Shown: positions 11,541-23,507 of the stretch, in pieces | How positions within the stretch are numbered: position 1 is the stretch's first letter | Layout: each line of letters begins with the position of its first letter | Assembly: GCF_004210375.1 (NCBI RefSeq) | Contig: NC_134827.1 | Location: forward strand, 102,595,285-102,659,284 | Reading direction: 5' to 3' | Source: Tachypleus tridentatus | Lineage: Eukaryota; Arthropoda; Merostomata; Xiphosura; Limulidae | Length of the DNA stretch: 64,000 nt | Position numbers and translations under genes: made by a program | Notes under the pieces: model-generated | Seen by the model: only the letters and a program-made list of their open reading frames with translations | Databases searched by the model: none | Told to the model about the DNA's origin: nothing

Positions 11541-11974
11541 CAAATCAAAAGTAAAACTTAAAACTTAGGCTGTTGACTTGAAAAGAGTTTTCCTCACTTT
11601 GTCCAGTTTATTTAAGTATTTTGCAAAACATTACAGCTGTCTTGTGATTGGTTATATATCTAGTTGTTTCTGCTTGAGTCTTTATATTCTTCTTTCTTTT
11701 AACTCCCACTGTTTTGGCATCAGATAAATGTTTTATTTTTTTTTGTAACAATAAGTTTCTACACGTTTGAATATGTTCTGTAATTTGCTGAATGTTTCCA
11801 AACGTCTTGCATATTTTCACTTGATACATACAGTACTGAAACTGTTTACAGTGAGCTATAGTGATAACTAAAGTTAGAAATTTTGTTAATGTTTTACGTC
11901 TGAACATTTCAGATCCAACATGAGGAAGATTAATATTTCGTGTTTCGCGCATTGGTAAGGAGTTCAGCTAATAT

Positions 11975-12250
11975 CCGGCCTGACATGGTTAAGCGTGTTA
12001 AGGCGTTCGACTCGTAATCTGAGGGTCGCGGGTTCGAACTTCAGGTCGCGCCAAACATCACTCGCCCTCCCTGCCGTGGGGGCGTTATAATGTGACGGTC
12101 AATCCCCTATTCGTTGGTAAGAGTAGCCCAAAGTTGGCGGTGGGTTTGTGATGACTAGCTGCCTTCTCTCTAGTCTTGCACTGCTAAATTCAGGGACGGC
12201 AAGCGCTGATAGCCCTCGAGTAGCTTTGTGCGAATTCACAAACAAACAAA
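11975..12250 (+). mobile_element. SINE family A (overlap copy of 4364-4634)
   Basis: Same insertion as at 4364. Extra differences such as GGTTCGAACTTCAGG in box B look like contig-end sequence errors. Confidence 0.9.
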
Positions 12251-12390
12251 CTAGCTAACATTTCTTATCGTTTCTTCACCTTTACTTACGCTATACATCT
12301 TGCAGTTCATGGCGGTATATAGTAGACAAAAATCGATTTCTTTACTTAAAATATCATAATGAAGCACGCCGTTGGGGCCTGAATCTGAGG

Positions 12391-12650
12391 ATTTGTTTTT
12401 AATTTTGCACAAAGCGACACGAAGGCTATCTGCGCTAGCCATCCCTAATTTAGCAGTGTAAGACTAGAGGGAAGGCAGCTAGTCATCACCACCCACCGCT
12501 ACTCTTTTACCGTCAAATAGTGAGATTTATCGTTACATAATAACGCTCCAACGACTGAAAGGGCAAGCACGTTTGGTGTGACGGGGTATCGAACTTGCGA
12601 CCCTCAGATTGCGAGTCGAGCACCTTAACCACTTGGCCATGCCGGGCCTG
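12391..12650 (-). mobile_element. SINE family A (overlap copy of 4774-5033)
   Basis: Same element and flanks as the copy at 4774, again in inverted orientation to its neighbour. Confidence 0.9.
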
Positions 12651-14033
12651 CAGATCCGAGGAAAGCTACAAGTTTGTTTTATGGCTGAGATAAAGGAGAG
12701 CAAAAACGCAGGAGCCTGAACCTCCTAGCCTCACCCCCACGCACGTCACCCAGTACTTCTTGAAATGCAGTTTCACACGTTGTCCCTTTTTTCGCGCTAC
12801 AAATTAGTGAATTGAGATTGAAATTCCAGAGCAGAGACATACATTTGTGTGTTCGTAAAATCCAATTTATAAATGAAACTGTGGAATCAAAGACACATAG
12901 ATTAACGACCATGAGGATTTGCTGATAAAAGTAAAATGCTAGTCACTAGGATCTAATGTGTTTCTACTGGTCGTCATTAAAAGTGGGTCAACAAAACGAA
13001 ACATGCGCTGTGACGATAACCCTACTGCAGGTGGCCGTCAACGCTTCCGGAGTTAAAGTTTCTTGCGAAGACTGTAGGAACGTGAAATACCGGCCTTGTC
13101 CCAGTCGTGGAACCAACTCAAAAGATGATTCATTGAAAATCGGCTGACTCGGATACATGTTTTCCAATTAGCGCGTGCGAAAGTGAGTTTTCATAATTTC
13201 TACTATTCCTACACGAGCTGCAATCATATGGTGGCTGTTGTTTATATACTTTATTTTTAATCTAGCAATGGATTTTATCAAGCAAACGATTCCATATTAA
13301 CAAATAAGTAATTACAATCCATTATGTTATTATTTAAAGATCATAATTTCGTTAACCACCCATAAATTAATTTTTTACTTATTAAACAAATAAAGTTTCA
13401 CATTTATAAAGTACAGGGCTTTATTATCATTAGAATAATACATAAAGTGGTACGTTACAGTATCAAAACTAGTCTTATAGTACGCGTAATTTGATTGGCC
13501 TAAATATACGCACGAATAGGAAGAAATGTCTGATTTTGGAGTGTATACATCAGTTTTATCAAAGGTTTGTCAGACTTCTCTGTAATTTATTATTTACATC
13601 ACTAACATTCTCTTTAAGTCCTTCACACTATAAAGTGCTTTTTCTGATTCTCAGGTCTGATCAAATTATTGGCCCTTAGCAAGAGAGGTAAAATAAAACA
13701 TATACTTTGTTATTGTTAATTACATGTAATGATTTTCACAAAACAAATTAACACAGCATAGTGTCCAATACTCAGCTCCCTTTATTGAATCATTAAGTTT
13801 TAGTAAAAATACGTCATTAGAAATTCTGACGTTTCTTGTACAAAAGACTTAGTGTTTATTGAAAGCCTCCCAAATTTCATGAAGATATATAAATCGTATC
13901 GGACGATTGTATCGCAAAACGTCACACTTTTAGTAATTATATACAGTATACATTACAGAAATAATTAATAGAGCGATAAATAGTGGTCATAACGTTAAGT
14001 TGAATGTTTATTTCACAGCTCACTTGCGATTCG

Positions 14034-14204
14034 GTTTGTTCTGAATTTCGCACAAAACTACATGATGGTTATTTGCGCTAGCCGTTTCTAATTTAGCAGT
14101 GTAAGACTAGAGGGAAGGCAGCTAGTTATCACCACCAACCGTCAACTCTTTTACCAATGAATAGTGTGATTGACCGTAATTTTATAACGCGCCCATGGAG
14201 AGGT
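14034..14204 (-). mobile_element. SINE family A, head-truncated (overlap copy of 6419-6590)
   Basis: Essentially identical to the copy at 6419, with the same truncation point. Confidence 0.88.
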
Positions 14205-14485
14205 TTCATTTAGTAATTAAATATATCACTTCTGATTTGGCTGAATTCTGTCTTATACTAGGCCGAGCTTTGGATTAAGAATAATTTATATTTAACTTGG
14301 TTAGATGTTTTATACAAGTGAATGGGGAACTTCCCATATAAAAAAAAATCCACGGAATAAATTATTCCGTTTGTATTTCTGATTGGAAGTTTAGAAATCA
14401 CGTCAATCTGTTTTTGTGAGACTAACGGGCTTGTTTGTTTGTCAGTCTATTTATTTATAGAGTATTTAGACTATTTGTGTATCAA

Positions 14486-14553
14486 CTGCGGGGATTCGAA
14501 CCACGGATTCTAGCATTGTTAATCCATAAACCCACCACTTGCCCCACCGAGGG
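14486..14553 (-). mobile_element. SINE fragment, family C (overlap copy of 6868-6935)
   Basis: Identical tRNA-like fragment with GGGGATTCGAACCACGGATT. Confidence 0.55.
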
Positions 14554-15050
14554 ATGATATTATAACATGCAACACCACCTGCAATAAACTAAAAGCTTTA
14601 GGGAAAAAAATAAATTCGGGTGACTAAGATTATCAAACTCTAACCCCAAATTTCAAAATGGATGTTACAGATGTAACTAATTTTAACTTTTATCCAATTT
14701 ACTTGAATTTAACAGCCCGTTACACGATATATATATTTACATTGGCACTGTTTTCGAAATTTCAACTTTTATTTTTGGTGATAGGTAAACATTCACCAAC
14801 GTCTAAAGATCCAGCTACAGTACTTTCAATAAACCTGCGCAGACCTGGGTTTTTCACCACACGTATACGCATTTTTCAAGAGAGTACAATAACAAGTAGA
14901 TTATCAAGTATGCTTATTAAATACGTGAAAGGATACGACTGACAGTTTGTATGTCTTATCATAAAACCGGGACAAACTGTACTCTTTGACTAAGGTACAA
15001 TTAAAATTAAATTTTCAACGTGAGAACAAGCTTTAAGAAAAGGTGAGAAT

Positions 15051-15276
15051 TTTTTGTTTTTGTTTGTTTTGAATTTCGCGCAAAGCTACACGAGGGCTAT
15101 CTGCGCTAGCCGTCCCTAATTTAGCAGTGTAAAACTAGAGGGAAGGCAGCTAGTCATCACCACCCACCGCCAACTCTTGGGCTACTCTCTTACCAACGAA
15201 TAGTGGGATTGACCGTCACATGGCTGAAAGGGCGAACATGTTTAGTGTGACGGGATTCGAACCCGCGACCCTTCTG
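15051..15276 (-). mobile_element. SINE family A, truncated (overlap copy of 7434-7658)
   Basis: Same insertion and same head truncation as at 7434. It differs by single-base run-length changes. Confidence 0.92.
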
Positions 15277-18200
15277 GTAAGTTTTCTATAACTGAGTGGA
15301 GTAAACAAACACAAAAGCAATATATTGAGTACTAAAACCTTTTAATATTTAAAATCATTCACACACATTCAGAGTACAAACACTTCCACGTGATGAATAT
15401 ATTTTCTTACCAGTGGCGACAAACGTCTCACCACAATCTAAACATATTAACTACACAAATTATTTACAAGTCTTTCCTAAAAGCCTTTCCAACCATTTAT
15501 GGAATTGGATTAAAGTGAAACCTCATGAGCTGTAACACTTTTGTAAGAATAAATTATCGACAAATTAAATGGTGGTATGAAAGCACATTCACTTTGCAAG
15601 AAGAACAAAACACGTTTCAATAGCAAATATTTAAGAAATTATTTCAAGTTTCAAGATTTAAAAAAAAAAGCACTGAACATTAAAACTGATACAACTACAA
15701 TATAAAGTATATTTAAAAACCTGCTTCACAAACTGTCTTTGTAAAAAAAAAAAAGTACATATCTTAAATCACGTTTTTTTCAAAAGCTTAGAAAACATTC
15801 TTAACGAGTTTCAAACCCATCATTTCAAGTATTAAAAGACCAAAACTTTCTATCAACGAAGACTTTTACTAAAGTTGTACACAGTACACAGATTTATGAC
15901 AAAATGAATTCCCTGGTCTCTGCACGACCTCTTGAAGACACAGGATGTATGATTATTCTCGATTCGCAATCAAAACTGAATTCACATGATAGGACTGAAG
16001 AATAGTCTTAATTATGCGGGAAATACAGTTAGGGTAGTTAAGAAAAACAACACATTTTTACCATAAATATAATTGTGTGTTTGTTTTTAACGGAAAGTTT
16101 GAAGAAAATTTATACAAATTTAAGTACTTTTAAAGTTACAGCTTAAGTTATTTAGACACTTTAGTCAAAGGTTAAATTCAACTTACTAGAGCCATAAGTC
16201 AGATGTTGTATGAAATACTAGAGTCAAACAGAAGATAAAACAGCTAATTGGATGTTTTTCACTCAATTACAGCTATTAACAGCACATTATGCACAATTCC
16301 TTTAACATATATAGTAAAATGTATTAAATGATTTTATAACACAAAACAAGAAATATGCAACATATAAAAAAACATGTTAAAAGCCAAAACTGTATCAGTA
16401 AACCAAATTTGATAGATAACAAACATGAGGAACAAATAGTTATCATCAGTAATAAATCATCTATTCACAACATTCTTATCCATATTCAATCTTAATATAA
16501 GAAGTTTTGGATGAACCCTATACTCACAGGAAACTTACTTTTCTACCTACTGAAAATGATTCAAAATATTATACAAACACCAGACACACTCTTATACGAC
16601 AGCCTAATTATACTCCAAATAAATAATTTCTTGTAACCTCTCAAGCATGAAAAAACTGCTCAACACTCGGTCACAGCTGTGGATCTTGTTACAATCCATG
16701 ATCAAAATGCAATGTCCACCTTTTTCACTACAACTTTATATCCGGTAAGAATTTAACTGTTACCATTAACCTCAGAAAAATTGAGATTCATTACAAAACA
16801 AGTGTGTGCAAATTTGACAAAAACTTGAAGCAGCAAAGAGAAAAACAAAATCTAACTTTTACTATATCATTAAAATAATAGTCTAAACAAGCACTTGGCT
16901 GGAAGTCAAAATTTTGTCATCTACATTCTTTTAATTTTCCTTTTACAAAAAAAGAAACTATTGCTCGAGAATGAACTAACTACGAAACTGGTCCATCCGC
17001 TGAATCAAGCTGTCAAAAAAATTCATAACCCACAAAAATATATTCCTTTCTATACACGTGTAAGTCTTCACACAACGTTTTGCAAACTATACTGTGGAAT
17101 CATAGCTCCGTGTTGGATGGAACTTGCTACCAGATAAATGTAGACAACTGAGAATATACACTGTTTTTAATCTGAAACTGCATTCATCCATCTTCCATTA
17201 ACTAATCACAGGAACTCCACTCTTTTGGAAAATGAAATGGACTGGAAATTTACTGTTTTCAGAAATTATCTTCATATTCAATGACAACGAATACTAACCA
17301 ACATTTTGTCCAATCTTCTTTAAGGCATTTAAGAGCACAATACAAAAGTTATGGATTTGAATAGATGATAAGATATATCTAATGTTAATTCCACACATCA
17401 CCAAAAGTTTGTTTGCTAGTTTAATTTGTTTCACTTTGTTGTGATAAAAATTCTCTCGGCGAGAGTTTTTTAACAACATAATTTTCCAATTTTTGAACCA
17501 CGTACTTACTTGTTTAGAATCATTGCTTCGACTGTACCCAACTAAATATTTTCAGTTTGCCACCTTGCGAATAAGACATTTTTGTTTATTGAACTACTTC
17601 CTAACGAATACCAGTTGAATAAATTATTTTAATACCAAAGTGATTTCAATTGGCCCCACGAGAAAGGAAAGTTTACTTGAAAAAGGTATCCACTCATCTA
17701 CTCTGTAAACAACAAAACGGTTTTCTCACTCTGTATAAATTTGTTGTTACAAACATTTAAATGATAACGTCAGATACAGTAAAATGTATTCAAGTTTTTC
17801 CTTCAGTCTTTAATTAATACTCTAACACACACTAAATCACTTACTTCTAATCCGTAATATTAAACTAATGGTTGAATGTAGTAGATACACTAATCATTAT
17901 AAGCTAAACCACATAAGTGATTTTATCAGTCATGAAAATTAAACCTAATGGGGATTACTAGACACAGATAAGAAAATTAGAAAAATAAAATGCATTTTCT
18001 GTACAAACATAATAATTTTTCAAGAGAATGTTTGAGATAAATGTTACAATTATTTTAACAACAAAAGTCAAATGATAAATTTCACTGCTTCTGCCATTTC
18101 AAAACAAAGTAACAAACATTCATTTTAATTTAAAAAAGAAAACAAGAAATCATACTACGTATTTACTCAGTTTGAACTTTTATGTGTGAAGGTTTCGTTA

Positions 18201-20854
18201 CAGAAAATGCATTTTTGATCACTTCTTAAAAAGTAAAAACAAAGGACACACATCTCTAAGTGTAATACAAAGATACACATCTTTAAGTGTAATACTGGTA
18301 AGAATGTTTCTAATGTCATTTTACTTCAAAAATATTGAGCATAATGTTATTTTCTCAAGCTATTTGAAAGCTTGATTAGACAAAATGAAACTGATTCAAC
18401 CAGTTACAAAAATAAAACTAGCAACATTCTGATTGTACGTAAAATGATTTCCACGTGCACACATCACTGATCCCACATGCATACATCACTGATCCCACAC
18501 ACACAGTCATATTACAAACATGTAGAAACTTCAACACTGAGTGTCCCAAATAAGATATACAGTGTTGTAAGTGTTCATGTTTCTTTTGTAACAATTTTTA
18601 CTTGGAAGTTATTTAATAACATTGCAATGGTTTAATTTTTTTTAATCTATAATTAATTTTTGAAGCACTGAAAAAAGAAAAAAAATGAATACAAAATACA
18701 GTTTTTGCTATCTAAACCTTACATAACGAAGTTAGTAGCTAAGAACAACATTATAATTCAAACACCATATCCATGTGCCTGTGTTGTTGCTATAAAGACA
18801 AAAATAGGTTTCTGAATGTTATTTTGAATTTCTGCACAGAGATAAAGAGCTATCAGCAAGAGGAAGGTAACTAATCAACAGCACCCACTCTTGTACTACA
18901 CAAGTAGGGTTTGATCACCTGAATAAGTGGGGTTTGATCACTGTTATGATGCACCCACAGTCCCCCATGAAGTACAGATTTGTTGCAGCAGAATACAAAG
19001 CATGAACCCTCAAATTCACAGTTTTACATACTCACCACAAGGGCACACCCAGTCAGTTTTCAGAACCTAACAGCCATTTCCAGGGTTGAGAAGAAAATCT
19101 GGTTTTGTTATTATTTCTCTTGCCAAGTGTCACATTTTACTACAAGAACCATACAAACTTACAAGTTAACAGATAATCAAATTTTGTAAATGCCTAAAAA
19201 CAGACATCCACATTGTTTTGGAAATTTCAGTATGACTTAAGAACAAATTACCTGAAACAAGAGGACAAATTGTTTTGATTATAACAATCAACCTGTAGAA
19301 GGATGTGGGCTTTCTTGTAGTTATACATGGTCTAGTTTATGAACTAGCATTTCAAAGTCAGCTTTGATGGCAAAATATATATATTTCTATACTTACTTCA
19401 TGATGTGAGACAACAAAGAATGTTATTTTCAGTACAATAGATAACAAAATACTTTGTGAAAATTGGTGGAGATTTACAGTCAAGTCAGATTAGAAACAAG
19501 TAAATAGTAAAATGATTTTCACATTTTTAATTTTGTTTAAAGATATTTGCTTAAAAACAGAGAAATACCAATTGTACCTAACCATATTTTTTCTTATAAG
19601 TTCAAGACATACTGTTCTGAATGTCTTGTGTTCTCAAAGTAGCTATTTTAGTAAACAAACTATACATCCTGAAACTTTCATTTATACAGACGATACTAAA
19701 ATACTACCTTAACACACCAAACTACTGGACCGTACGAAAGATTGCCTGCATCAACATCCTTCCAATTCAGTTACAAGGGTATAGCATTAATTTACTTACA
19801 AAAATTTGTGTCGCTTGAATTAAAAACACAGGGCCATTGAGTATACCACTAATAGTAGAATTTCCTTTTGTCATAAATCATTTCAGAAAACTCCTCACAA
19901 AGAACACAACCAAACTTGTTTCAGTTTCAGCAGAATTTAATAAAAAAAAATCTTCACACAGATCATGTGAAAAATAAACACAAAAACCTATAGGTTTTAT
20001 AGTAAAACTGTAGCGGTTACCAAGTACAAACATCCAAAAGCTCAGCAGCTCACACTTAAAAAGAGAATCATTACTATCTCTTTAATCAGAAAGTCATTCA
20101 ACTTGAATACACCCCTCAAACACGACCTGGTATGGAACTTCCCTCTACAGGAGAACCAGTGCCAAACCTCTCAAAAATGGATTGTTTTCTAATATTCATC
20201 TCTTCTCCAGGAAACCTTTGCATCTTTCAGTAGTGTAAACCTATCGACAATCCTCGCATACACAACCTGTTCCTAACAGTCTATCATTTAACCTTTCTGG
20301 TGACAATCACACTTCACAGCATACACAGGTAACGCACCATCACCAAACCCCACAGTTGTATAATAAAATATTAAAAAACAAATAAGAAATGTAAAGAACT
20401 ATTATACTAATACCCCTACTGCTGACAGAAGCTGAGAACTCCTTGAAAATGAGAATGTACAAATGTGAAAACTCCTACTGATCTGGTTTCTAAAATGATA
20501 ACGAATATTTACAAACTCAACAGAGGTTGATACTAAACTACAGTTTCCTTGTTTCACATACACACTTGTATACACATATTCACAAGTTTAGCTAAGTGGA
20601 AATGTGCTTGTTGTTTTTTTTTTTTGGTCAAACTTAAAACAGCAGCACACATAGAATAAGCAACACATAAAAGTGTGGCTTCACTTATTAACAAATTAAC
20701 CTAAAGTTCTGTTATGTTTGGGGAACAAACATTCAACTGTAAGGACACAATGAATGAAATACATATATATATTCTTGATGTGTTTAATGTGTCTGTAGAG
20801 AGATGAGAAGAGCACTAGATAAAAGTTACACAACAAACAAATGTGCTCAAACCA
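15277..20854. other. AT-rich non-coding region downstream of BRD4
   Basis: No exon with splice consensus or recognisable protein is visible. Two short direct repeats occur: the ACATCTCTAAGTGTAATAC motif twice at 18246-18296, and CATCACTGATCCCACA twice at 18464-18498. It could be intergenic or an extended 3' UTR of the minus-strand gene. Confidence 0.4.
18825..18970 (-). mobile_element. Possible SINE family A relic
   Basis: Weak match in the order tail (TTTGAATTTCTGCACAGAG), AGGAAGGTAACTAATCA, CAGCACCCACTCTTG. Much of the body is lost or rearranged. This is a tentative call. Confidence 0.35.
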
Positions 20855-21488
20855 ACTAAACGACACATTATGTTTTTATTTCTTCAAATAATTTTTGGGA
20901 AGACATCTAAAAAAACCCAATACTTCCACACCTACTAATTTAATCACACCAGAGGCATTTTCATGAGCTGATAAATGTTTTGTAAAGTTATAATACAACG
21001 ATCTCAAGATGTTCCTCTGCCTGGGAAAAACAAAATATTCACTGTGAAAAAAAAAAAACACAAGGAAAAATGGTAAACACAGTTTACCTTTCAATACTAT
21101 GACGATGTGTTGGGTGATCACCCAGGAAAGCAAAATTCAGTTTCAAATGTGAAGTTAATGACCAAGCATACACTAATATAATATGACAATGTAATATGAG
21201 CTTATAGCTTTTTCACACAAGTCTTACATTCAATACTCAAGGGTATATTTCTCTTATTACAAGTTTCGGTATAGGTCATCTAGTAGACAAACATATCACT
21301 GGTGTTAATGGTGTCCAACATTACCATTACCGCACCTGCAACACCATAGCCTCCATAAGCACGGTGTCGTCACTTTTTCAACAAAACTTTTATCAACACA
21401 ACTGACAAAGTGATGCCTGGGTAAGTCACTGTTGTTTTGGTAAACCACGTGTGGTACACACTGCTACTACACTCATCTGTCAAGTTCG
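20855..21488 (-). other. Probable BRD4 3' UTR
   Basis: This lies directly 3' of the BRD4 stop codon on the minus strand. It ends at the first AATAAA in sense orientation (20875-20880), which is followed about 25 nt later by TTTGTTTGTTGTGT, a GU-rich downstream element. The true end may lie further downstream. Confidence 0.4.
20875..20880 (-). terminator. Candidate poly(A) signal AATAAA for BRD4
   Basis: TTTATT on the plus strand reads AATAAA in the sense of the gene, about 610 nt after the stop codon. GT-rich sequence follows at 20833-20850. No transcript evidence is available here. Confidence 0.4.
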
Positions 21489-21554
21489 TTACAGCATCTC
21501 TTCAAAAGTCGCCATGATGTCACTTTGACGGTTCATATCTATTTGACCCGCCAT
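21489..21554 (-). CDS. BRD4: BRD4 terminal coding exon (C-terminal P-TEFb-binding motif)
   Basis: Acceptor TTTACAG precedes ATG GCG at 21554. The exon encodes 21 residues, MAGQ then IDMNRQSDIMATFEEML, and a TAA stop at 21489-21491. It aligns with the human BRD4 end (MAAT, IDMNFQSDLL, SIFEENLF), so the native stop is present and the gene is complete at its 3' side. The human Phe after IDMN is Arg here. The entering phase is 0 and fits the preceding exon, which ends in RRRREA. Confidence 0.95.
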   Translation of the reverse strand: MAGQIDMNRQSDIMATFEEML

Positions 21555-21803
21555 CTGTAAATGAAATTTAGAAATAATAACCGACTCGAACCAAACTGAA
21601 TGTTACATGACAATATCAAGACCAGAAACTTGTCTACTTGATAGAGGAATCTCAGTTTTAAAATGAATTAAAAAAACATTCAGTCCATTTCTCTTAAAGA
21701 TTAACTTCAAGTAAATGCTATCTCTAATTACTTATTTTAAAAAATTATAGTCAGTGACCAAAGGCTAACAAATCTGAAGTCGTCAATCGACACTTTCACT
21801 CAC

Positions 21804-21966
21804 AGCTTCCCGTCTTCTCCTTGCCTGCTCTCTCTCTCGTTGTCTTTGTCGTTCCCGGTCGTCAGCTGCAGAACCCTGCTGGTTGTTGAGAACCTTATCT
21901 CCCTGCTGCCACTGGGCTTGATGGGCTTTCCTTACTCTCTCCAAAGCCTCTTCTTCATCTTTCTCC
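21804..21966 (-). CDS. BRD4: BRD4 exon, Arg/Glu/Gln-rich helical segment
   Basis: Bounded by acceptor GATGTAG and donor GTGAGT; 163 nt. It encodes REKDEEEALERVRKAHQAQ, then WQQGDKVLNNQQ, and closes with a highly charged RERQRQREREQARRRREA run. It corresponds to the human [20 protein letters not shown] segment. The sequence predicts a long charged helix. The first codon (AG|G, Arg) is split with the exon at 23416. Confidence 0.95.
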
Positions 21967-23415
21967 CTACATCAACAAATTAATAAATGAAGCTATGCTT
22001 TAAAATAGGTTTGTTTATATTTAAATACAAAATAAGAAACTCAGTTATAAAAGATACTTACTTTTCCACCAAAAATAGAAGCCATATTATACAAATGCTC
22101 TACTGTTCATTTATTTATACATTTCTTTAATATCTAAGAACCATTTCAAAGAATATTAACTCTACCATGGTTTTATATTATTATTTAACTTTGATTTTTT
22201 TGTTTCATTTCTCAAGATATGGTGAGGAAAGTTGTTGTTGTTGTGTTTGGAATTTCGCACAAAGCTACTCGAGGGCTATCTGCGCTAGCCGTCCCTAATT
22301 AAGCAGTGTAAGACTAGAGGGAAGGCAGCTATGCATCACCACCCACCGCCAACTCTTGGGCTACCTTTTTACCAACGAATAGTGGGATTGACCGTCACAT
22401 TATAATGCCCCCACGGCTGGGAGGGCGAACATGTTTGGCATGACTCGGGCGCGAACCCGCGACCCTCAGATTACGAAGCGCACGCCTTAACGCGCTATGC
22501 CATGCCAGGCCCCAGGTGAGGAAAGAAAAAAATAAAATAAAAAATAAATTAAAAATGAATTAATTTAACTGGTTCCTCTGCTTGTTTAAATGATTACCTT
22601 GGCAGTTCCTTAGGGCTGTGATATTTTGTTAATAATTAGCATATTAAATCTTTACATCTGTGAGAGTATTCTGTCAACAACTAGCACGTGATCCTACTTT
22701 GTTAATAACTAGTACATCATCAGGACAGTGACCGTGTTTTGTAAATAACACCTGCGTGAAATAAGCCTTTTAAGTCAAACGTCCATGTTGTGTAACAGTT
22801 GGGCATATAATTACGTCACCCAGACTGTTCTCTTCTTTATTTACTTACAAAATTACCAAGGAAGTCTAATTAAGGCCCAAGAATATTATGGTATTTGATG
22901 GTTCATATCTGAATTGTCCGTTTCAAATTTATAGTTTCATTTCTGAGTTATTAATTCAAAAGAATGCACACGCATAAGTGGCTAAAATGATACCACTTTG
23001 TCGAGAATAATTAAAGTGCAATTCTAATACCATACACATAAATTTGTATATACTGACCTTAGGAAATCTAAAAATAACTGAAAACTTATTACACAAAATG
23101 CGACAATTTGCTTCTGTTAGCTTTTTTTAATTTTTATATATAGACACACACAGTTCGTGGGTGAATTCTAAATGTTTTAACAACTCAAACCACTAAAGTG
23201 TTAGTAAGTCTATGTAATACTAATAATGTAAAATTAATTAATAAAGAAATAAACACAAATGACAAAATGTTCATATTACTGAATTAATGTGTATTTTTTT
23301 GAAAACCTTTCTTTACTGAATATCTGTTACAAGTTGTTAAAATATACTTATGAAATAATTTCACATATCAAACTATAATACAGTAAAGTGAATGTGGGAC
23401 AGAAGGTTGCTTCAC
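21967..23415. other. BRD4 intron, holds one SINE
   Basis: Spliced from GTGAAG at 23415 to the acceptor at 21967. Apart from the SINE at 22231-22513 it is AT-rich with no recognised element. Confidence 0.8.
22231..22513 (-). mobile_element. SINE family A, near full length
   Basis: Plus-strand order is a GTTGTTGTTGTTG run, GGAATTTCGCACAAAGC tail, central block, a box B variant GCGCGAACCCGCGACCC and CCATGCCAGGCCCC at the head end. Confidence 0.93.
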
Positions 23416-23507
23416 CTTTGTTTTTCTCTCTCGAGACGTAACCTTTCCTTCTCCACTTGTTCTTTCTGATACCTCCTCCATTCCTGCTGTTCTAACAACT
23501 GTCGCTG
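23416..23507 (-). CDS. BRD4: BRD4 exon, charged coiled segment
   Basis: 92 nt between acceptor CTGTATAG and donor GTGAAG. It encodes QRQLLEQQEWRRYQKEQ followed by VEKERLRLEREKQ. It matches the human stretch around AEKEKERLRQERMR. It enters at phase 0 and leaves at phase 2, both consistent with its neighbours. Confidence 0.92.

Larger units (their letters stand above)
10636..17754. repeat. Contig-end overlap, copy 2 of the ~7.1-kb repeat
   Basis: Collinear with 3039-10135. The early part (10636-12250) has the most indels relative to copy 1, as expected at the error-prone start of a contig. From about 12700 to 16700 the two copies are nearly identical. The sequence continues uninterrupted into 17755, so this copy belongs to the contig that carries the BRD4 gene. 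Confidence 0.93.

Noticed and set aside
3039..17754. A genuine recent segmental duplication
   Set aside because: Both breakpoints coincide with gap edges and the differences cluster at the contig ends; an unmerged overlap is the simpler reading.
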